A stretch of 64,000 nucleotides of DNA from Tuctoria greenei. Its lineage: Eukaryota > Streptophyta > Magnoliopsida > Poales > Poaceae. A program made the position numbers and the translations under genes. This document shows positions 42,205 through 53,078 of the stretch, piece by piece. Positions within the stretch are counted from its first letter, which is position 1. Every line of letters begins with the position of its first letter. The stretch is from contig JAYESD010000008.1 in the NCBI GenBank assembly GCA_036927565.1, positions 125,949,498 to 126,013,497 of the forward strand, written 5' to 3'. Under the pieces are notes generated by a model, which made no database searches, had not been told where the DNA came from, and was given only the letters and a program-made list of their open reading frames with translations.

Positions 42205-45200
42205 ACCAACGCTTTGCACAATTATATGGCCAAAGTATCGTCTGTTGATTTTCTGCATGTGGAACCCCTTAAAGGCCCCCTGGTAAATGTGGTTAGTTGG
42301 CTAAGCACATCTACCACTTGATCGCAAAATGTCTTGAACTGGCCCCCAGTGGAGTGAGGGAGTTGGAATGTCGTAGCGCCACCATTTGTCAGAGCTGGAT
42401 GCTCTGGTGTCATCCACCATCGTCGTCGAGTCGTCGACGGCAGGCCCCTTGGGGGTGCCAAAGCTAGATGCTCCGGCGTCATCCACCAATATCACAAAGA
42501 CGTCGACGGCAAGACCTTGGTATATAGGCTATTGCAAGGGAATCCTGTTAGCAACAAGTGCAAGGCAGGAGATTTTACTCACTTATCCACGCTTGTTGCT
42601 GTCGTTGACCTTCTGAGATGTCGACGGCAGGCCCCTTGGGAGGTTCCTGAGCTAGATGCTTCGGTCCACCATCGTCATGGAGACATCGACGGCAGGCCCC
42701 TTGGGGGTGCCAGAGCTGGATTTTTTGGCGCCGTCCACCACCATCGTGGAGACGTCGACGGCAGGCCCCTTGGGAGGTGTCGGAGTTGGATGCTCCGGCA
42801 TCACCCACCATCGTTGTGGGGACGTTGACGGTAGGCCCCTGTTTTACAAGCTATCACAAGAGAACCCTGTTAGCAACAAGAACGGAGCAGGAAAGTTTAC
42901 TCACTTATCCACACTTGTTGTCATCGTCAGCATACTGGGATGTCGGTGGCAGGCCCCTTGCTGGGTGTTAGAGACGAATGCTTCGGCATTGTCCACCATA
43001 TTCGTGTAGACATCGATCGCAGGCCCCTTGGGAGTTGCCGGAGTTGGATGCTCCGGTATCGCCCACCATCGTCGTGTATACATCAATGACAGACCCCTCG
43101 GAAGGTGCCGGAGCTGGATGCTTCAACATCGCCCACCATCGTCGTGTATACATCGACGGCAGGCCCCTTGTGAGGTGTCGTGGCTCGATGCTCCAACGTC
43201 TTCCAGGATCTTCGCGTAGACGTGACGGCAGGCCCCTTGGGAGGTACCAGAGCTGGATGCTCTGGCGTCGTCCACCATCTTCGTCTAGACGTCGATGGCA
43301 GGCCCCTTGGAAGGTGCTGGAGTTGGTTGCTCCGGCATCGCCCACCATCATCGTGTATACATCAACGACAGGCCCATTGGGAGGTGTCGGGGCTGGATGC
43401 TTTGGCGTCTTTCACCATCTTCGCATAGACGTCGACGGTAGGCCCCTTGGGAAGTGCCGGAGCTGGATGCTCCAGCATCACCCACCATTGTTGTGGGGAC
43501 ATCAACGGCAGGCCCCTGTTTTATAGGTTATCACAAGAGAACCCTGTTAACAAAAAGAGCAGGGCATGAGAGTTTACTCACTTATCCACGCTTGATGTCG
43601 TCATCGGCATACTGGAACGTCGGCGGCAGGCCCCTTGCTGGGTGACGGAGCTGGATGCTTCGGCGTCGTCCACCATCTTTGTGTAGACGTCGACGGAAGG
43701 CCCCTTGGGGGGTGCTGGAGCTGGATGCTATGGCATCGCCCATTATCATCATGTATACGTCGATGGAAGGCCCCTTGGGAGGTGCCAGAGCTAGATGCTC
43801 TGGCGTCATCCACCATCTTCGTGTACACATCGAGGACAGGCCTCAGTACCAACGGTTTGCACAATTGATATGGCCGAAGTGTCGTCCGTTGATTTTCTAC
43901 ATGTGGAACCCCTTAGAGGCTCCTTGGTAGATGTCATTAGTTGGCTAAGAAAATATACCACTTGATCACATAATGTCTTCAACTGGCCCCAAGTGGAGTG
44001 GGGGATTTGGAATGTCATAGCACCACCATTTGTCAGAAGTGGATGCTCTGCCGTCGTCCACCATCGTCGCCAAGTCATCAACGGCAGGCACCTTTGGGGG
44101 TGTTAGAGCTGGATGCTCCGGTGTCATCCACCATCATCGCAAACATGTCGACGGCAGGCCCCTAGTATACAGGCTATCGCAAGGGAACCCTGTTAGCAAT
44201 AAGTGCGAGGCAGGAGGGTTTACTCACTTATCCACACTTGTTGCTGTCATTGACGTTCTGGGACGTCGACGGCAGGCCCCTTGGGAGGTGCATGAGCTGG
44301 ATGCTCCAGCACCGTCTACCAACGTTGTGGAGACGTCGATGGTAGGCCCCTTGGGGTGTGCCAGAGTTGGATGCTCTCGCGCCGTCCACCATCGTCGTGG
44401 AGATATCGACGGCAGGCCCCTTGGGAGGTGCGAGAGCTGGATGCTCCTGCATCACCCACCATCATGTAAGGACGTCGACGGCAGGCCCCTGTTTTATAGG
44501 CTATCACAAGAGAACCCTATTAGAAACAAGAGCGGGGCAGGAGAGTTTACCACTTATCCACGCTTGTTGCAGTCGTAATAATACTAGGACGTCGGCGGCG
44601 GGCCCCTTGCTGGGTGCCAGAGCTGGATGCTTCGGCGTCGTCCACCATCTTGTTGTAAACATCGACGGTAGGCCCCTTGGGAGGTGCCGGAGCTGGATGC
44701 TCCGGCATCGCCCTCCATCGTCGTGTATACGATGACGGCAGGCCCCTTGGAAGGTGCCGGAACTGGATGCTCTGACATCACCCACCATCATCATGTATAC
44801 GTCGACGGCAGGCCCCTTAGGAGGTGCCGGGGCTGGATGCTCCGACGTCTTCCACCATCTTTGCGTAGACGTTGAAGGCGGGCCCCTTGGGAGGTGCTGG
44901 AGCTGGATGCTCTGGCGTCGTCCACCATCTTCGTGTAGACGTCAACGGCAGATCCCTTGGAAGATGCTGGAGGTTGATGCTCCGGCATCACCCACCATCG
45001 TCGTGTATACGTCGACGGCAGGCCCCTTGGGAGGTTCCGAGGCTAGATGCTCCAGTGTCTTCTACTATCTTCGCGTAGACATCGACGGCAGGCCCCTTGG
45101 GAGGTGTCAGAGATGGATGCTCTGGCATCACCCACCATCGTCGTGGGGACGTCGACGGCAGGCCCCTATTTTAGAGGCTATCACAAGAGAACCCTATTAG

Positions 45201-45440
45201 CAACAAGAGTAGGGCAGGAGAGTTTACTCACTTATACACACTTGTTGCCATCGTCGGCATATTGGAATGTCGGCGGCGGGCCCCTTGCTAGGTGGTGGAG
45301 TTGGATGCTTCGATGTTGTCCACTATCTTCGTGTAGACATCGACGGTAGGCCCCTTGGGAGGTGCCGGAGCTGGATGCTCCGGCATCACCCACCATCGTC
45401 GTGTATACATCGACGACAGGCCTCTTGGAAGGTGACAGAG
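42205..45440. repeat. Satellite-like array, 70-bp monomer with two higher-order levels
   Basis: The monomer contains GACGTCGACGGCAGGCCCCT then GGGAGGTGCCGGAGCTGGAT and a CCACCATCGTCGTG end. At 43022, 43091, 43161, 43231, 43301, 43371 and 43441 it repeats with a period of 70 bp; elsewhere 64-73. A different spacer of about 120 bp starting GTTTTATAGGCTATCACAAG interrupts the monomers at 42841, 43517, 44492 and 45168, making 676-bp blocks. The whole pattern repeats with a shift of about 1.64 kb (42205 versus 43848; 42531 versus 44166). Open frames in all six frames here are by-products of the repeats. Confidence 0.85.
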
Positions 45441-46496
45441 CTGGGTTGTTCTACACTTATGATATAAGCAAGGTGGACTAGTTTTCTCGTTGGTTTACCT
45501 ATAGCTCTCCCTTAACACCATCATGCGTTACTATCCTGGGCTGACTCACGCGGCCTGCGTAATTCGGTGCATTGGTGCTCCATGGTCTGGCTCCTGTCCT
45601 CCTCAGGGTGTGAGCTTTCTGGCTCCAGTACTTGGCTGTAGCACTGGGAGGTAGGGTGTGTATGCTTAGGGTACAGGACCAGGCTAAGCAGTTTACACCC
45701 CCTAGACCTCCTGCTTGGCATAGGCCTTTCCTGGGGAACCTTCTGGCGTCACAGGGCCCTAATGACGAGAGGGGCCAGAAGAACCCCTTATACACTGCAG
45801 GTACCTCAAGCAGACCCGCCTGTATTTGGACTACATGACTCCTGCATGGGTGAGTTACAGAGTGTACAATCATGCATATAAAGATAATATGCAATAAACA
45901 AGTCTAGTATAGCATGTTCATAAACTTAATGCGTAAGTAAATGGACAATGTTTTTAAGAAGCCTTTGAGTAAAACAATGATTTTTTGATAGGAGTTCATA
46001 GAGGGAGATAGGATTTTACAAAAGATGGCAACGGCTTGCCTCCGAATGATAAGGGAGGCAGGGTGCACAAGATTAGGGTTCGGAACCAAGCAAAGTTGGG
46101 TGCACACTCTGGACCTGATCCTCCCGATGCTCGGTTGTCCTTAGTGCTGCTCCTAAGCCCTATGAAATCCTTTACACTGTTCTACTAAGCCTACTATTTA
46201 CAATAGGGGTGCCCAAAGCTCCATGGGTAGCTGTGATGATTGGCGGGCAACAACTACTTAGAGGGGCTATGAGCGAGCATGCCTATTTCATGCCTTGACC
46301 GCATGTCTTGCGAGTGGTCCGGGCAGAGCCGGGACAGGGCTTGGAAGCTTTGATGGAGGTGTCGATGCTGCCGAAGGGCTGCAGCTGACGCGCAGCAGGT
46401 GCTCCGCGCTGACGCGAGCCTGGCGAAGGCCAACTTGATCCAGCGCCACCCGGACGGGAGCTGGGTCTTCTGTGAGTGCTTGGAACTACTCCAAGG
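45441..46496. other. Unassigned part of the Tat-like remnant
   Basis: No domain recognised. It probably holds the junction left by deletion of RT and integrase. Composition changes near 45850 from GC-rich to AT-rich and back at about 46120. Confidence 0.35.
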
Positions 46497-46770
46497 CTAA
46501 CACTCAGCGGTGTGATCTCCGCGGATCCTGAGGATGCTGGAGGGGGTTGGCATCTTCAGGACGAGGTAGTCGTAGTGGGCTACAACCATGAACCAGTACA
46601 GGGCAGGCTTGTCGATGATGGTCTTGAAGGGGAGGCTGACATCGACGATGTCGAAGAGGATGCTCTTCGTCCTATAGTTGTCGAGTGACCCAAAGGTCAC
46701 CCTCAGGTGGATGTTGCCGTACGGGGTGATGCTCCCATGTCCCACGGGCTTGAGGGGGCGAGCTTGGACA
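46497..46770 (-). pseudogene. Tat-like gypsy protease fragment, minus strand
   Basis: Minus-strand reading gives GNIHLRVTFGSLDNYRTKSI, LFDIVDVSLPFKTIIDKPAL and WFMVVAHYDYLVLKMPTP, the second half of the retropepsin region of Tat/RIRE2-type gypsy elements. The catalytic Asp segment lies upstream (toward 46900), where the frame is broken. Translation ends at TAA 46497-46499. Confidence 0.75.
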
Positions 46771-47262
46771 CTGGGATCTGCAGCTATTTGAACGCTGCAC
46801 GGCTGAGGAGGTTGTGGTCAGCCACACCATCTATCAAGACGTAGTGAAGCTTGACATTTTCTGTGGTGGGGGCGACTAGGAGAGGTTGGACCCATGCTCC
46901 GGCCATGTTCATGGGGTAGTCAGAGGAATTGAAGATGATCGGCATCTCCTTCCAGCGGTAGTGCTACGTCAGAGTGGGTACAGGGGCTATCGAAGCCACC
47001 GCATGACGAAGGGTCTTGACCTCGTTCCAGGACGCAGGATCCCAAGACCCTCCAAAAATGAAATGGAGGGCCTTGCGACGCTCGTGGTCGATGCTAGCGT
47101 TAGAGTCCTCATCTTGGTGGATTACTTTGACGGCCTGCTCTTGCTTCTAGTACTCCAGCTCCTTGTCATTGTCAACCTTGGTTCGACCTTCTGCTTGCCC
47201 TCCTGTTGGCAGAAGGGGGCGTCGTCCAGGTGATGTTGCACCCGCTCTTGGTAGCATTCGGT
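46771..47262 (-). other. Gag-protease linker of the Tat-like remnant
   Basis: Minus-strand, stop-rich sequence between gag and protease. Short stretches (for example around 47000-47120) look like decayed polyprotein, but no domain is certain. Confidence 0.4.
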
Positions 47263-48900
47263 TCACCTTTTTATCTCCCAGCACTCACTTGCGATGTGTT
47301 CGTGAGTCTTGTGCACTGGGAAGGGTTCGACGTCTTCATCAGTGGTAGGTGACTGACGAGGGCGTTTCTGCGTGCGTGGGGGTTTGTCTCCTCCGGTCGT
47401 GGCTGCTTCCGCGACAGGGGACCCATGCAGCGGTTTGTTCTGGCCGTCACACCGATTCTTGTTCTTGTTTTTGCTGCTACCAGAGCTAGTGGCTCCTTCT
47501 CCGGTCTGGCCGGCTCCGCCTGCTCTGGGGGTGAGCTGAGTGTGCCAGTCGCGGCCTTCTACCGCTCCGGTGCACCGATCGGCGATGGAGAAGAGCTCGG
47601 AGACGTCTTGCACATTGTGCATGGCTAACTTCTTGAGCATCTTGCGGTCACACACTCCCTAGGGAAATGCCACTATGACAGAGGCATTTGGGATGTTGGG
47701 AATTGAGTTGCGTACTTGGGATAAACGCTAGATGAATGATCGCAGCGTCTCCTTGGGTTGTTGTCGCACGGCGTGGAGGTCGAGCTTGGTGCCAGAACGC
47801 GTGTAGGAGCTACCAAAGTTCGTTGTGAACTATCAGCACACCTCATCCCAATAGGTTATATACCCCTCGAGAAGGTTCATCAGCCACAAGTGGGTTGATC
47901 CAGTCAAGACAACTGGGAAGTAGTTCGCCAGGATGGTCTCATCCGCTCCTGCAGCAAGGAGCGTCATGGTATAGATCTGCAGGATCTCTGTCGGGTTAAT
48001 GCTTCTGTCGAACCTCTTCGGGATATGTGGCCGGAACTTGCATGGCCACACCGCGAAGAAGAGGTGCGGAGCCAATGCCGTGCATCCTCCGATAGGCTTT
48101 GTCGGAGAGGTATATGGGACAACATACCCCAAGGGAGTCTGCTGCACAACGTGCGGCACTTGCTGGACCTGCGGTTGTGGCATTGGTTGTGCCATGCATT
48201 GCTGCGATGGTACTGGCTGCGCCAAGTACTGTTGTTGCACATCCTACTGCACCGAGTACTACAGGGGAGCTGTCGAGCCAACATATTCCTAGTCAGGTGG
48301 CGGAGGGTTTACCTGTGGTGCACCTTGGACAGAGGATGCCTCGTGAATAGGGCATTGAGGGCCATATTTGGTGTCGAGGTTGCGCCGCCTCTCTCGCTAC
48401 CGCTCGATGATGACACAACCGTCCATGTGAGCTTGACGACGGTCAAGCCCAGTCCTGAGGTCCGCCGTGGGGAGCCGGCCAACGCTCGTAGTCTTGGAGG
48501 AGTGGGAGTTGGCGGTGCGATGATCGATGGACGATGTGTGTGACAGCGACACAAGGCGCCTTACCCTGTTGGGGGAGTTGATGGCTGCCACAATGAAGTG
48601 GTCGATGTCTTGGACCCACTGCCGAGCCGCTCCCTGAGAGGCGTTTAGCGATGGTGGGTGGTGGAGGAGAGCTCTGGCTGCCGCTAAAGCACTATCCGGC
48701 CTTGCTGTTGGGGGTGCTGGCAGAGCCGATTGAGCCGGGGTGTGTCTTGACGTGCCATCTTGACCAGTTGTACCTGCACAGGGGCAAGACAGACTAGAGA
48801 GTGCTGCTCGAGCGACGAATCTAGTAACCGTACGATGGTCGCGAAAACCGCCTTCTATGGGCCTAATGAACACCATAGTGGTGAAAGCGCTACCACTTTT
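47263..48900 (-). pseudogene. gag: Tat-like gypsy gag, minus strand
   Basis: The capsid region in minus-strand reading: FRPHIPKRFDRSINPTEILQ, then IYTMTLLAAGADETILANYF and LTGSTHLWLMNLLEGYITYW, stopped at 47833. After a break (47656-47832) it resumes KMLKKLAMHNVQDVSELFSI, ADRCTGAVEGRDWHTQ, then a low-complexity Gly/Lys/Asn region and a Cys/His-poor knuckle remnant (HKTHEHIASECWEIKR) ending at 47263. Upstream (48240-48876) are Gln/Pro-rich (MQQQYLAQPVPSQQCMAQPM) and Ala/Ser-rich stretches in other frames, as in the N-terminal part of this gag type. Confidence 0.8.
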
Positions 48901-48915
48901 TTGAGGGAAAAAGCC

Positions 48916-48933
48916 CCTTCCTGGCGTGCCAAA
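48916..48933 (-). promoter_or_regulatory. Putative primer binding site of the Tat-like element
   Basis: Directly after the LTR end the minus strand reads TTTGGCACGCCAGGAAGG. TGGCGCGCC-like sites at this place are common in grass gypsy elements; the tRNA partner is not determined. Confidence 0.5.
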
Positions 48934-50030
48934 TGTTGAAATGTTAATGCGACACTTCCCCTGGATCGGCTAAGGAGTAGCCCGCAGAGGTTTTTGTTCG
49001 GCGTGGCTTAGGCCTCAAACTAGTGTTTTAGCAGAAGAGAATGAGACAGTGGTTTTTACGTGGTTTGGGCCGCAATGAGCATAACACCCTACTCCACGGT
49101 GGATTGTATTGCTTGGTGAGTGTGTATGTGTGTGTGTGTGTATCGGGGATTCTGAGTCTGGTCCTTGTAGCGATGGCAGCCCGAGCCTTTTATAGACAAG
49201 GCCGGACGCCTTACAAGTGGAGTCCTAGGGTCTAACAGGTCGTCCCAGGGTGATCTTATCCGGAAGATCTAAGGCTTCTCTCATAAGCTTCCTCTGGCCG
49301 TAGCTTTGATGACTAGTCATCCTGCCGCCTGAGTCATTGGTCGCCCATGCGTCATTGCTGTCATTGGCAGGGGATGTCCCATCCAACTGTCTCTGGCACC
49401 GTAAGCTACCCACTTGGCGGAGTGGGATAGGCCTGCGACATCTTCATTGCGATGCGATTGGTCGTAGCGGTACCTCACATTAGGCGTGTGCTGCGCCATG
49501 TGTCTGGGGAAGCCGCGTATCTTCAAGGCTTGATGAAAACAAGGTGCACCGCCCTCTTAACTTCCTTACTACTCACTCACGGCAAGTGGACTGACCACAC
49601 AGCAGCTGGGGAGCTTACCGCCATGGTGGAGGCCAGGTCTGTCTCGTGGACCACGTGGCAGCTCGGGAGCTCACCTTCGCGGGGGAGGTCAAGTCTCATC
49701 ATGCGGGTCACGTGGCACCTCGGGTGCTCACCTCCGTGGGGGAGATTGGGTCTCGATCTTCGTGGGCCAAGTGGCAGCTTGTGAGTCCACCTCCGTGGGG
49801 AGGTTAGGTCCCGCCCTGCTGGACACATGGCTCACTGGGAGCTCGTAGCCGAGGTGGGGCTAAGCTCCTTCTTCGGGACATCTTGTGGGTACCCCAAAAC
49901 TCCCATCGAGGCTGGCGGGTCTGAGCCTCCTGAACACATGGCGCCCTCGGACCCTGTCTCTTTTGGGTGGCAGAGTACCTAGGCGGTTCTAGCTTGTGTG
50001 TGAGGGTACCCGGTACGCCGAGTACCGACA
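48934..50030 (-). repeat. Tat-like gypsy 5' LTR (1097 bp), minus strand
   Basis: On the minus strand it starts TGTCGGTACTCGGCG at 50030 and ends CATTTCAACA at 48934. A TATA box (CTATAAAAGG) lies at 49186-49195. A (GT)n tract is at 49121-49142. Upstream of the TATA box lie four tandem repeats of 57-60 bp (49605-49830), each containing a CACGTGGCAG-like core. The partner LTR is absent. Confidence 0.75.
49605..49830 (-). repeat. 57-60-bp tandem repeats in the Tat-like LTR
   Basis: Copies begin at CCACGTGGCA 49651, TCACGTGGCA 49708 and CCAAGTGGCA 49767, with a weaker flanking copy on each side. Each contains GGGAGCTCACC and GTGGGGGAGG phrases. CACGTG is the G-box core, and the array lies 5' of the TATA box in U3. 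Confidence 0.7.
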
Positions 50031-50035
50031 CTCGT

Positions 50036-51062
50036 CAATAACGAAAGAGATATCATTTCATGACCAGGGCTTTCGCTCGCCAGACTTTTCATCTGTTGGC
50101 CTTCAAGAGTCACAGTACCAGACCTGGTCGTACCGTGTAGATATTGGTATGGTTACCTAATGGTTACCTGTGTTGAACAGTAGGACTAGGGGGTCCTTAT
50201 CACTGTATTGTTTCATTGCCTTCACAAAATATTGAATAACCTCTTTTCTGTTGCTCGACGTTCGTAGAGTGCTGGTACTTGTGGGTCAAGATATGCAGCA
50301 GACACGTTTCGCGTGTTATGACGAGCATGTTGTTGTTGGTGCCTACATGCAAAATGCCAATTTTGTCACATATAACACTTGCATTGAGTATGTATTGAAG
50401 AACCTAGTTTTTGAGGAGACTTACAATGCGAAGCAGCGTATTAGGGAGATATCCAACGCGTCGAGGTTGAAAAGGTCGTAGAGATCGGACCATGGGATGA
50501 CAAAAGCGCCATCACCCGAGAGAAAGTGTTTATCCTTCAATGACACTAGTATGGTATCATACTTATTGTAATTTTCCATGTAGTATTGATGAAGCTGAAC
50601 ACAAGGTTTATGAACTTGTTTGAGTGCGGTCGCAGTTAACATCGGCTTTCCCTTTTCGTACTTCGTGTTTGCATGCATCATAGCTTTTGGTGCCCTCAAG
50701 TTAGGTTCTGACTGTTTCACTTGTTTCTTCCAACCTTCCTTCGTCGATACTCGTCGCTGTGGCACACCCTCTTTGTTGGCATGCTTTGTCGGTGGCTGAT
50801 CAGGTGTAGGGTGCAGGGCACTTTGAGTGCGTGGTGGAGACCGACGCGGCTGCTCTTCAACTGGAGAGTTCTGCGGCAGCTCTACAGTTGGAGACAGATG
50901 CGGGTTCTCTGTAACTAGAGGCAACTGCTCTCCAATTGGAGACTTCTGCTGCTTCTCTATAACTGGAGGCAACAATAGCTCTGGAATTGGAGACAACTCC
51001 ATCTGTTCTGGATTTGGATGCAGAAGCATACGTGCCTCAGGAGACATTGAAGTGGTCGACAC
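50036..51062 (-). pseudogene. CACTA-B second ORF, C-terminal part with decayed Ulp1 (C48) protease domain
   Basis: The frame from 51062 to 50421 is Pro/Glu/Ser-rich and ends with FLSGDGAFVIPWSDLYDLFN then LDALDISLIRCFAL, the segment that normally precedes a Ulp1-type cysteine protease in plant CACTA ORFs. In broken frames farther left come YFVKAMKQYSDKDPLVLLFN, NTGNH (with the following Trp now a stop), and RYDQVWYCDS with a stop before RPTDEKSG. The His (GNH) and Asp (CDS) of the C48 triad are recognisable; the Cys part lies beyond 50036, cut off by the LTR. Ulp1 enzymes remove SUMO from proteins. This copy is dead. Confidence 0.7.
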
Positions 51063-51116
51063 AGAATCTGCTGCTGCTGCTGCCGCTGGGTCAACAACAA
51101 TAAGGCTTCATCTCCA

Positions 51117-52406
51117 CTAAACCCTTCTAGTAGCAGCTTCCCACATAGTCAGCGTTGTATCATCCGGTGGCACTTCGAGCTCCAGGTTTTTTGTATTTTC
51201 ATGCACCATGTCCACCTTGACCACAACATAGGATGTTGTGTCCACCTGAATGTTGTCAAGCATAGTCTGATCGGGATACCCTAGCCCTCTCCCGACCTCC
51301 ATTTGAGCGATTCCTCCGACCATTAGCAGAAGGCTGCATGCTATTGGCTGAGCCAAGTTATCTATCGTGTCCGGCTCAATTGAAGGTCCAGACGCTAGTG
51401 CCTAAAGAACCTCCTGTGGTTGTCCACCCGCAGCTGCTGTAGAAGCAAAGCTGCTCCTACGCTCGTCGTCGTTGAAAAACACGTTAGGGATTGGTATACC
51501 TGCTCTCTCCAGCATTTGCTTAACGTCTCCTAGGAGCTCCCTTCTCATCTATGTTTTCAGCTCCTCGACGTCAACCTGTGATTTCAAGTTCATTTTCTGC
51601 TTTCGATAAGTAGTTTTGTGTTCTGAAAAACCCTCCCTCTAGGTCAACTTACTGGAAACACCACGAACACGACCTCGTTGCTTCGGTCATTGCAGAGCCT
51701 TAGTGAGGGAATTATTTTCCCTCTTACCATTTGACTCTTCGTTGCTCAGGTTCTAGGCTCTTTGAGCGACGTTCGCAGTGCTCCGGCTGTAGAAGATGAT
51801 ACCGCCTGAGTCAGACAGATGTGAAGCAGCACACATAAATGGTTTCAGTCGTCCACTGAAATTGTCATATGGATTCTGAACACCTAGCTCGGCCAATGTT
51901 GTATCCTGTTCTTCCCAAATCCTTTTTTTACCAGCATAACCGGTGTTGCCGAGGTGGTGGTCAAGCTTCTTCTGTGATCGGAGCCACTTCATATGTGCAC
52001 TCCTCTTGGCGAATTCCTGTGATTCGCACATTTCAACAAATCTTGTCCAGTCCTCTTCTGACACATGTGGATACTTATGGAAGTGGGTTTCATGATTTTT
52101 CGCAAACTCGCGAAGCTTAGTTTTGTAGGTCCTCCATGCATGAGAGATCATCTTCATAGCTAGCTTCTTCCCCTTCTGTTTCTTATGTTCCGGATATTGA
52201 ACATATGGTTGGATAGAACTTTTGAAGAGTTCATCCTTTTCATTTTTGGTCAAGCGATCGAATCTCTGCAGGTTTAGCGACACCCTTTCCTGAGTAGCTA
52301 TACCACAAATTCTGGATAGTCTTGTATTCACATCATGGTCCAGAGGTACGCATTCATCATTGGACTCATCAACAGTCACAACGTCTATCGGCCACGTCGT
52401 CCGCAA
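51117..52406 (-). pseudogene. CACTA-B second ORF, N-terminal part (Transposase_24-like)
   Basis: The open frame 52406-51753 contains LSRICGIATQERVSLNLQRF then KNEKDELFKSSIQPYV, and further on RTYKTKLREFAKN and EDWTRFVEMCESQEF with KKLDHHLGNTGYAGKK. These are characteristic of the plant transposase family Transposase_24 (Ptta/En/Spm). Stops separate it from a second stretch (51356-51117) with EVGRGLGYPDQTM and EVPPDDTTLTMWEAATRRV, which continues toward the Ulp1 region. The usual role is auxiliary DNA binding (TNPA-like). Start codon is not certain. Confidence 0.75.
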
Positions 52407-52721
52407 CCTTTTCTTTCTTGTGTTACCGGAGGCATATGCATCCTCTTCATGTGTCTGCTGCTGAGTCTGCTGCTAGGCCTCCTCTTCAATATGCTGCTGA
52501 TGCTCCAAATGAGACATCTTCAACTTCACAAAAAACACTGAAATCCTGTAAAGCATTATCAAATTTCAGTCACATTCGCACAAACAGTCACATGCTCTCA
52601 TGGCATTTGTACCAAAGCGCGATTTTCAATCGAACCAAAGCGCGAACAAACTTTATTAGGGCAGTGTCGAGCTGGTCAACGGGGAGTCAAGGGTCGATGG
52701 CGGCAGCGCGCCAATGATCAA
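52407..52721. other. CACTA-B intergenic sequence
   Basis: Non-coding sequence upstream of the second ORF (on the minus strand). No recognisable gene. Confidence 0.4.
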
Positions 52722-53078
52722 GAAGGCAGTGTGAAGGCAGCGATGAGCTCTGGGGAAGCGGACCGACGTGGCAGCGTGCTCCAGGGAAGGGGACGACACA
52801 GCGGCGGTTTCTAGGACGAGAAGTGATCAACGCGCACCGTTAAAAGTTGTGCTAAGTGTTGCGAAGAGAGCGTGCAGAAGAGCTAAAAGTACCATAGGGC
52901 AGTGTCAAGGCGGCGAAGAGCTCCAGGGAAGCGGACCGACGCGACGGCTTGCTCCGGGGAAGGGGATGACGCGGCGACGGTTTCTAGGGCGAGAATTGCT
53001 CAGCGCGCGCGAAAAGTGAAAAGTTGTGCTATGTGTTGTGAAGAGAGCGTGCGAGAGAGGTAAAAGTACCTAAGGGCA
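52722..53078. repeat. About 174-bp tandem duplication in CACTA-B
   Basis: Two copies of a GC-rich unit: GCGGACCGAC occurs at 52758 and 52931 in the same context (GGGCAGTGT...GCTCC...GGTTTCTAGG...AGAGAGCGTGC). Copy two ends at about 53078. The duplication lies directly before the GAGACGCG-rich repeats. Confidence 0.75.

Larger units (their letters stand above)
40025..50030 (-). mobile_element. Tat-like Ty3/gypsy remnant with satellite array and opposite-strand ORF
   Basis: On the minus strand: LTR 50030-48934, primer-site region, gag (48900-47260), protease (46770-46497), then a long 3' region with a 3-kb tandem-repeat array and a coding region on the opposite (plus) strand. RT and integrase are not found. 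Tat-lineage elements (Grande, Retand and relatives) are known for extra antisense ORFs and tandem repeats between pol and the 3' LTR, which is why I group these parts; that grouping is inference. The 3' LTR is missing, and the left edge abuts copia sequence near 40025. Confidence 0.6.

Noticed and set aside
42978..44578. Open frames up to 182 codons on both strands within the satellite
   Set aside because: They run through the 70-bp repeats in rotating frames and encode the same phrase again and again; no independent coding evidence.
42205..45440. Regularly spaced repeats resembling a CRISPR array
   Set aside because: The whole 70-bp unit is repeated, with no unique spacers; the DNA is plant nuclear; the pattern is a tandem satellite.
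48025..48543. Plus-strand ORF of 172 codons
   Set aside because: It overlaps convincing minus-strand gag sequence and has no domain of its own.
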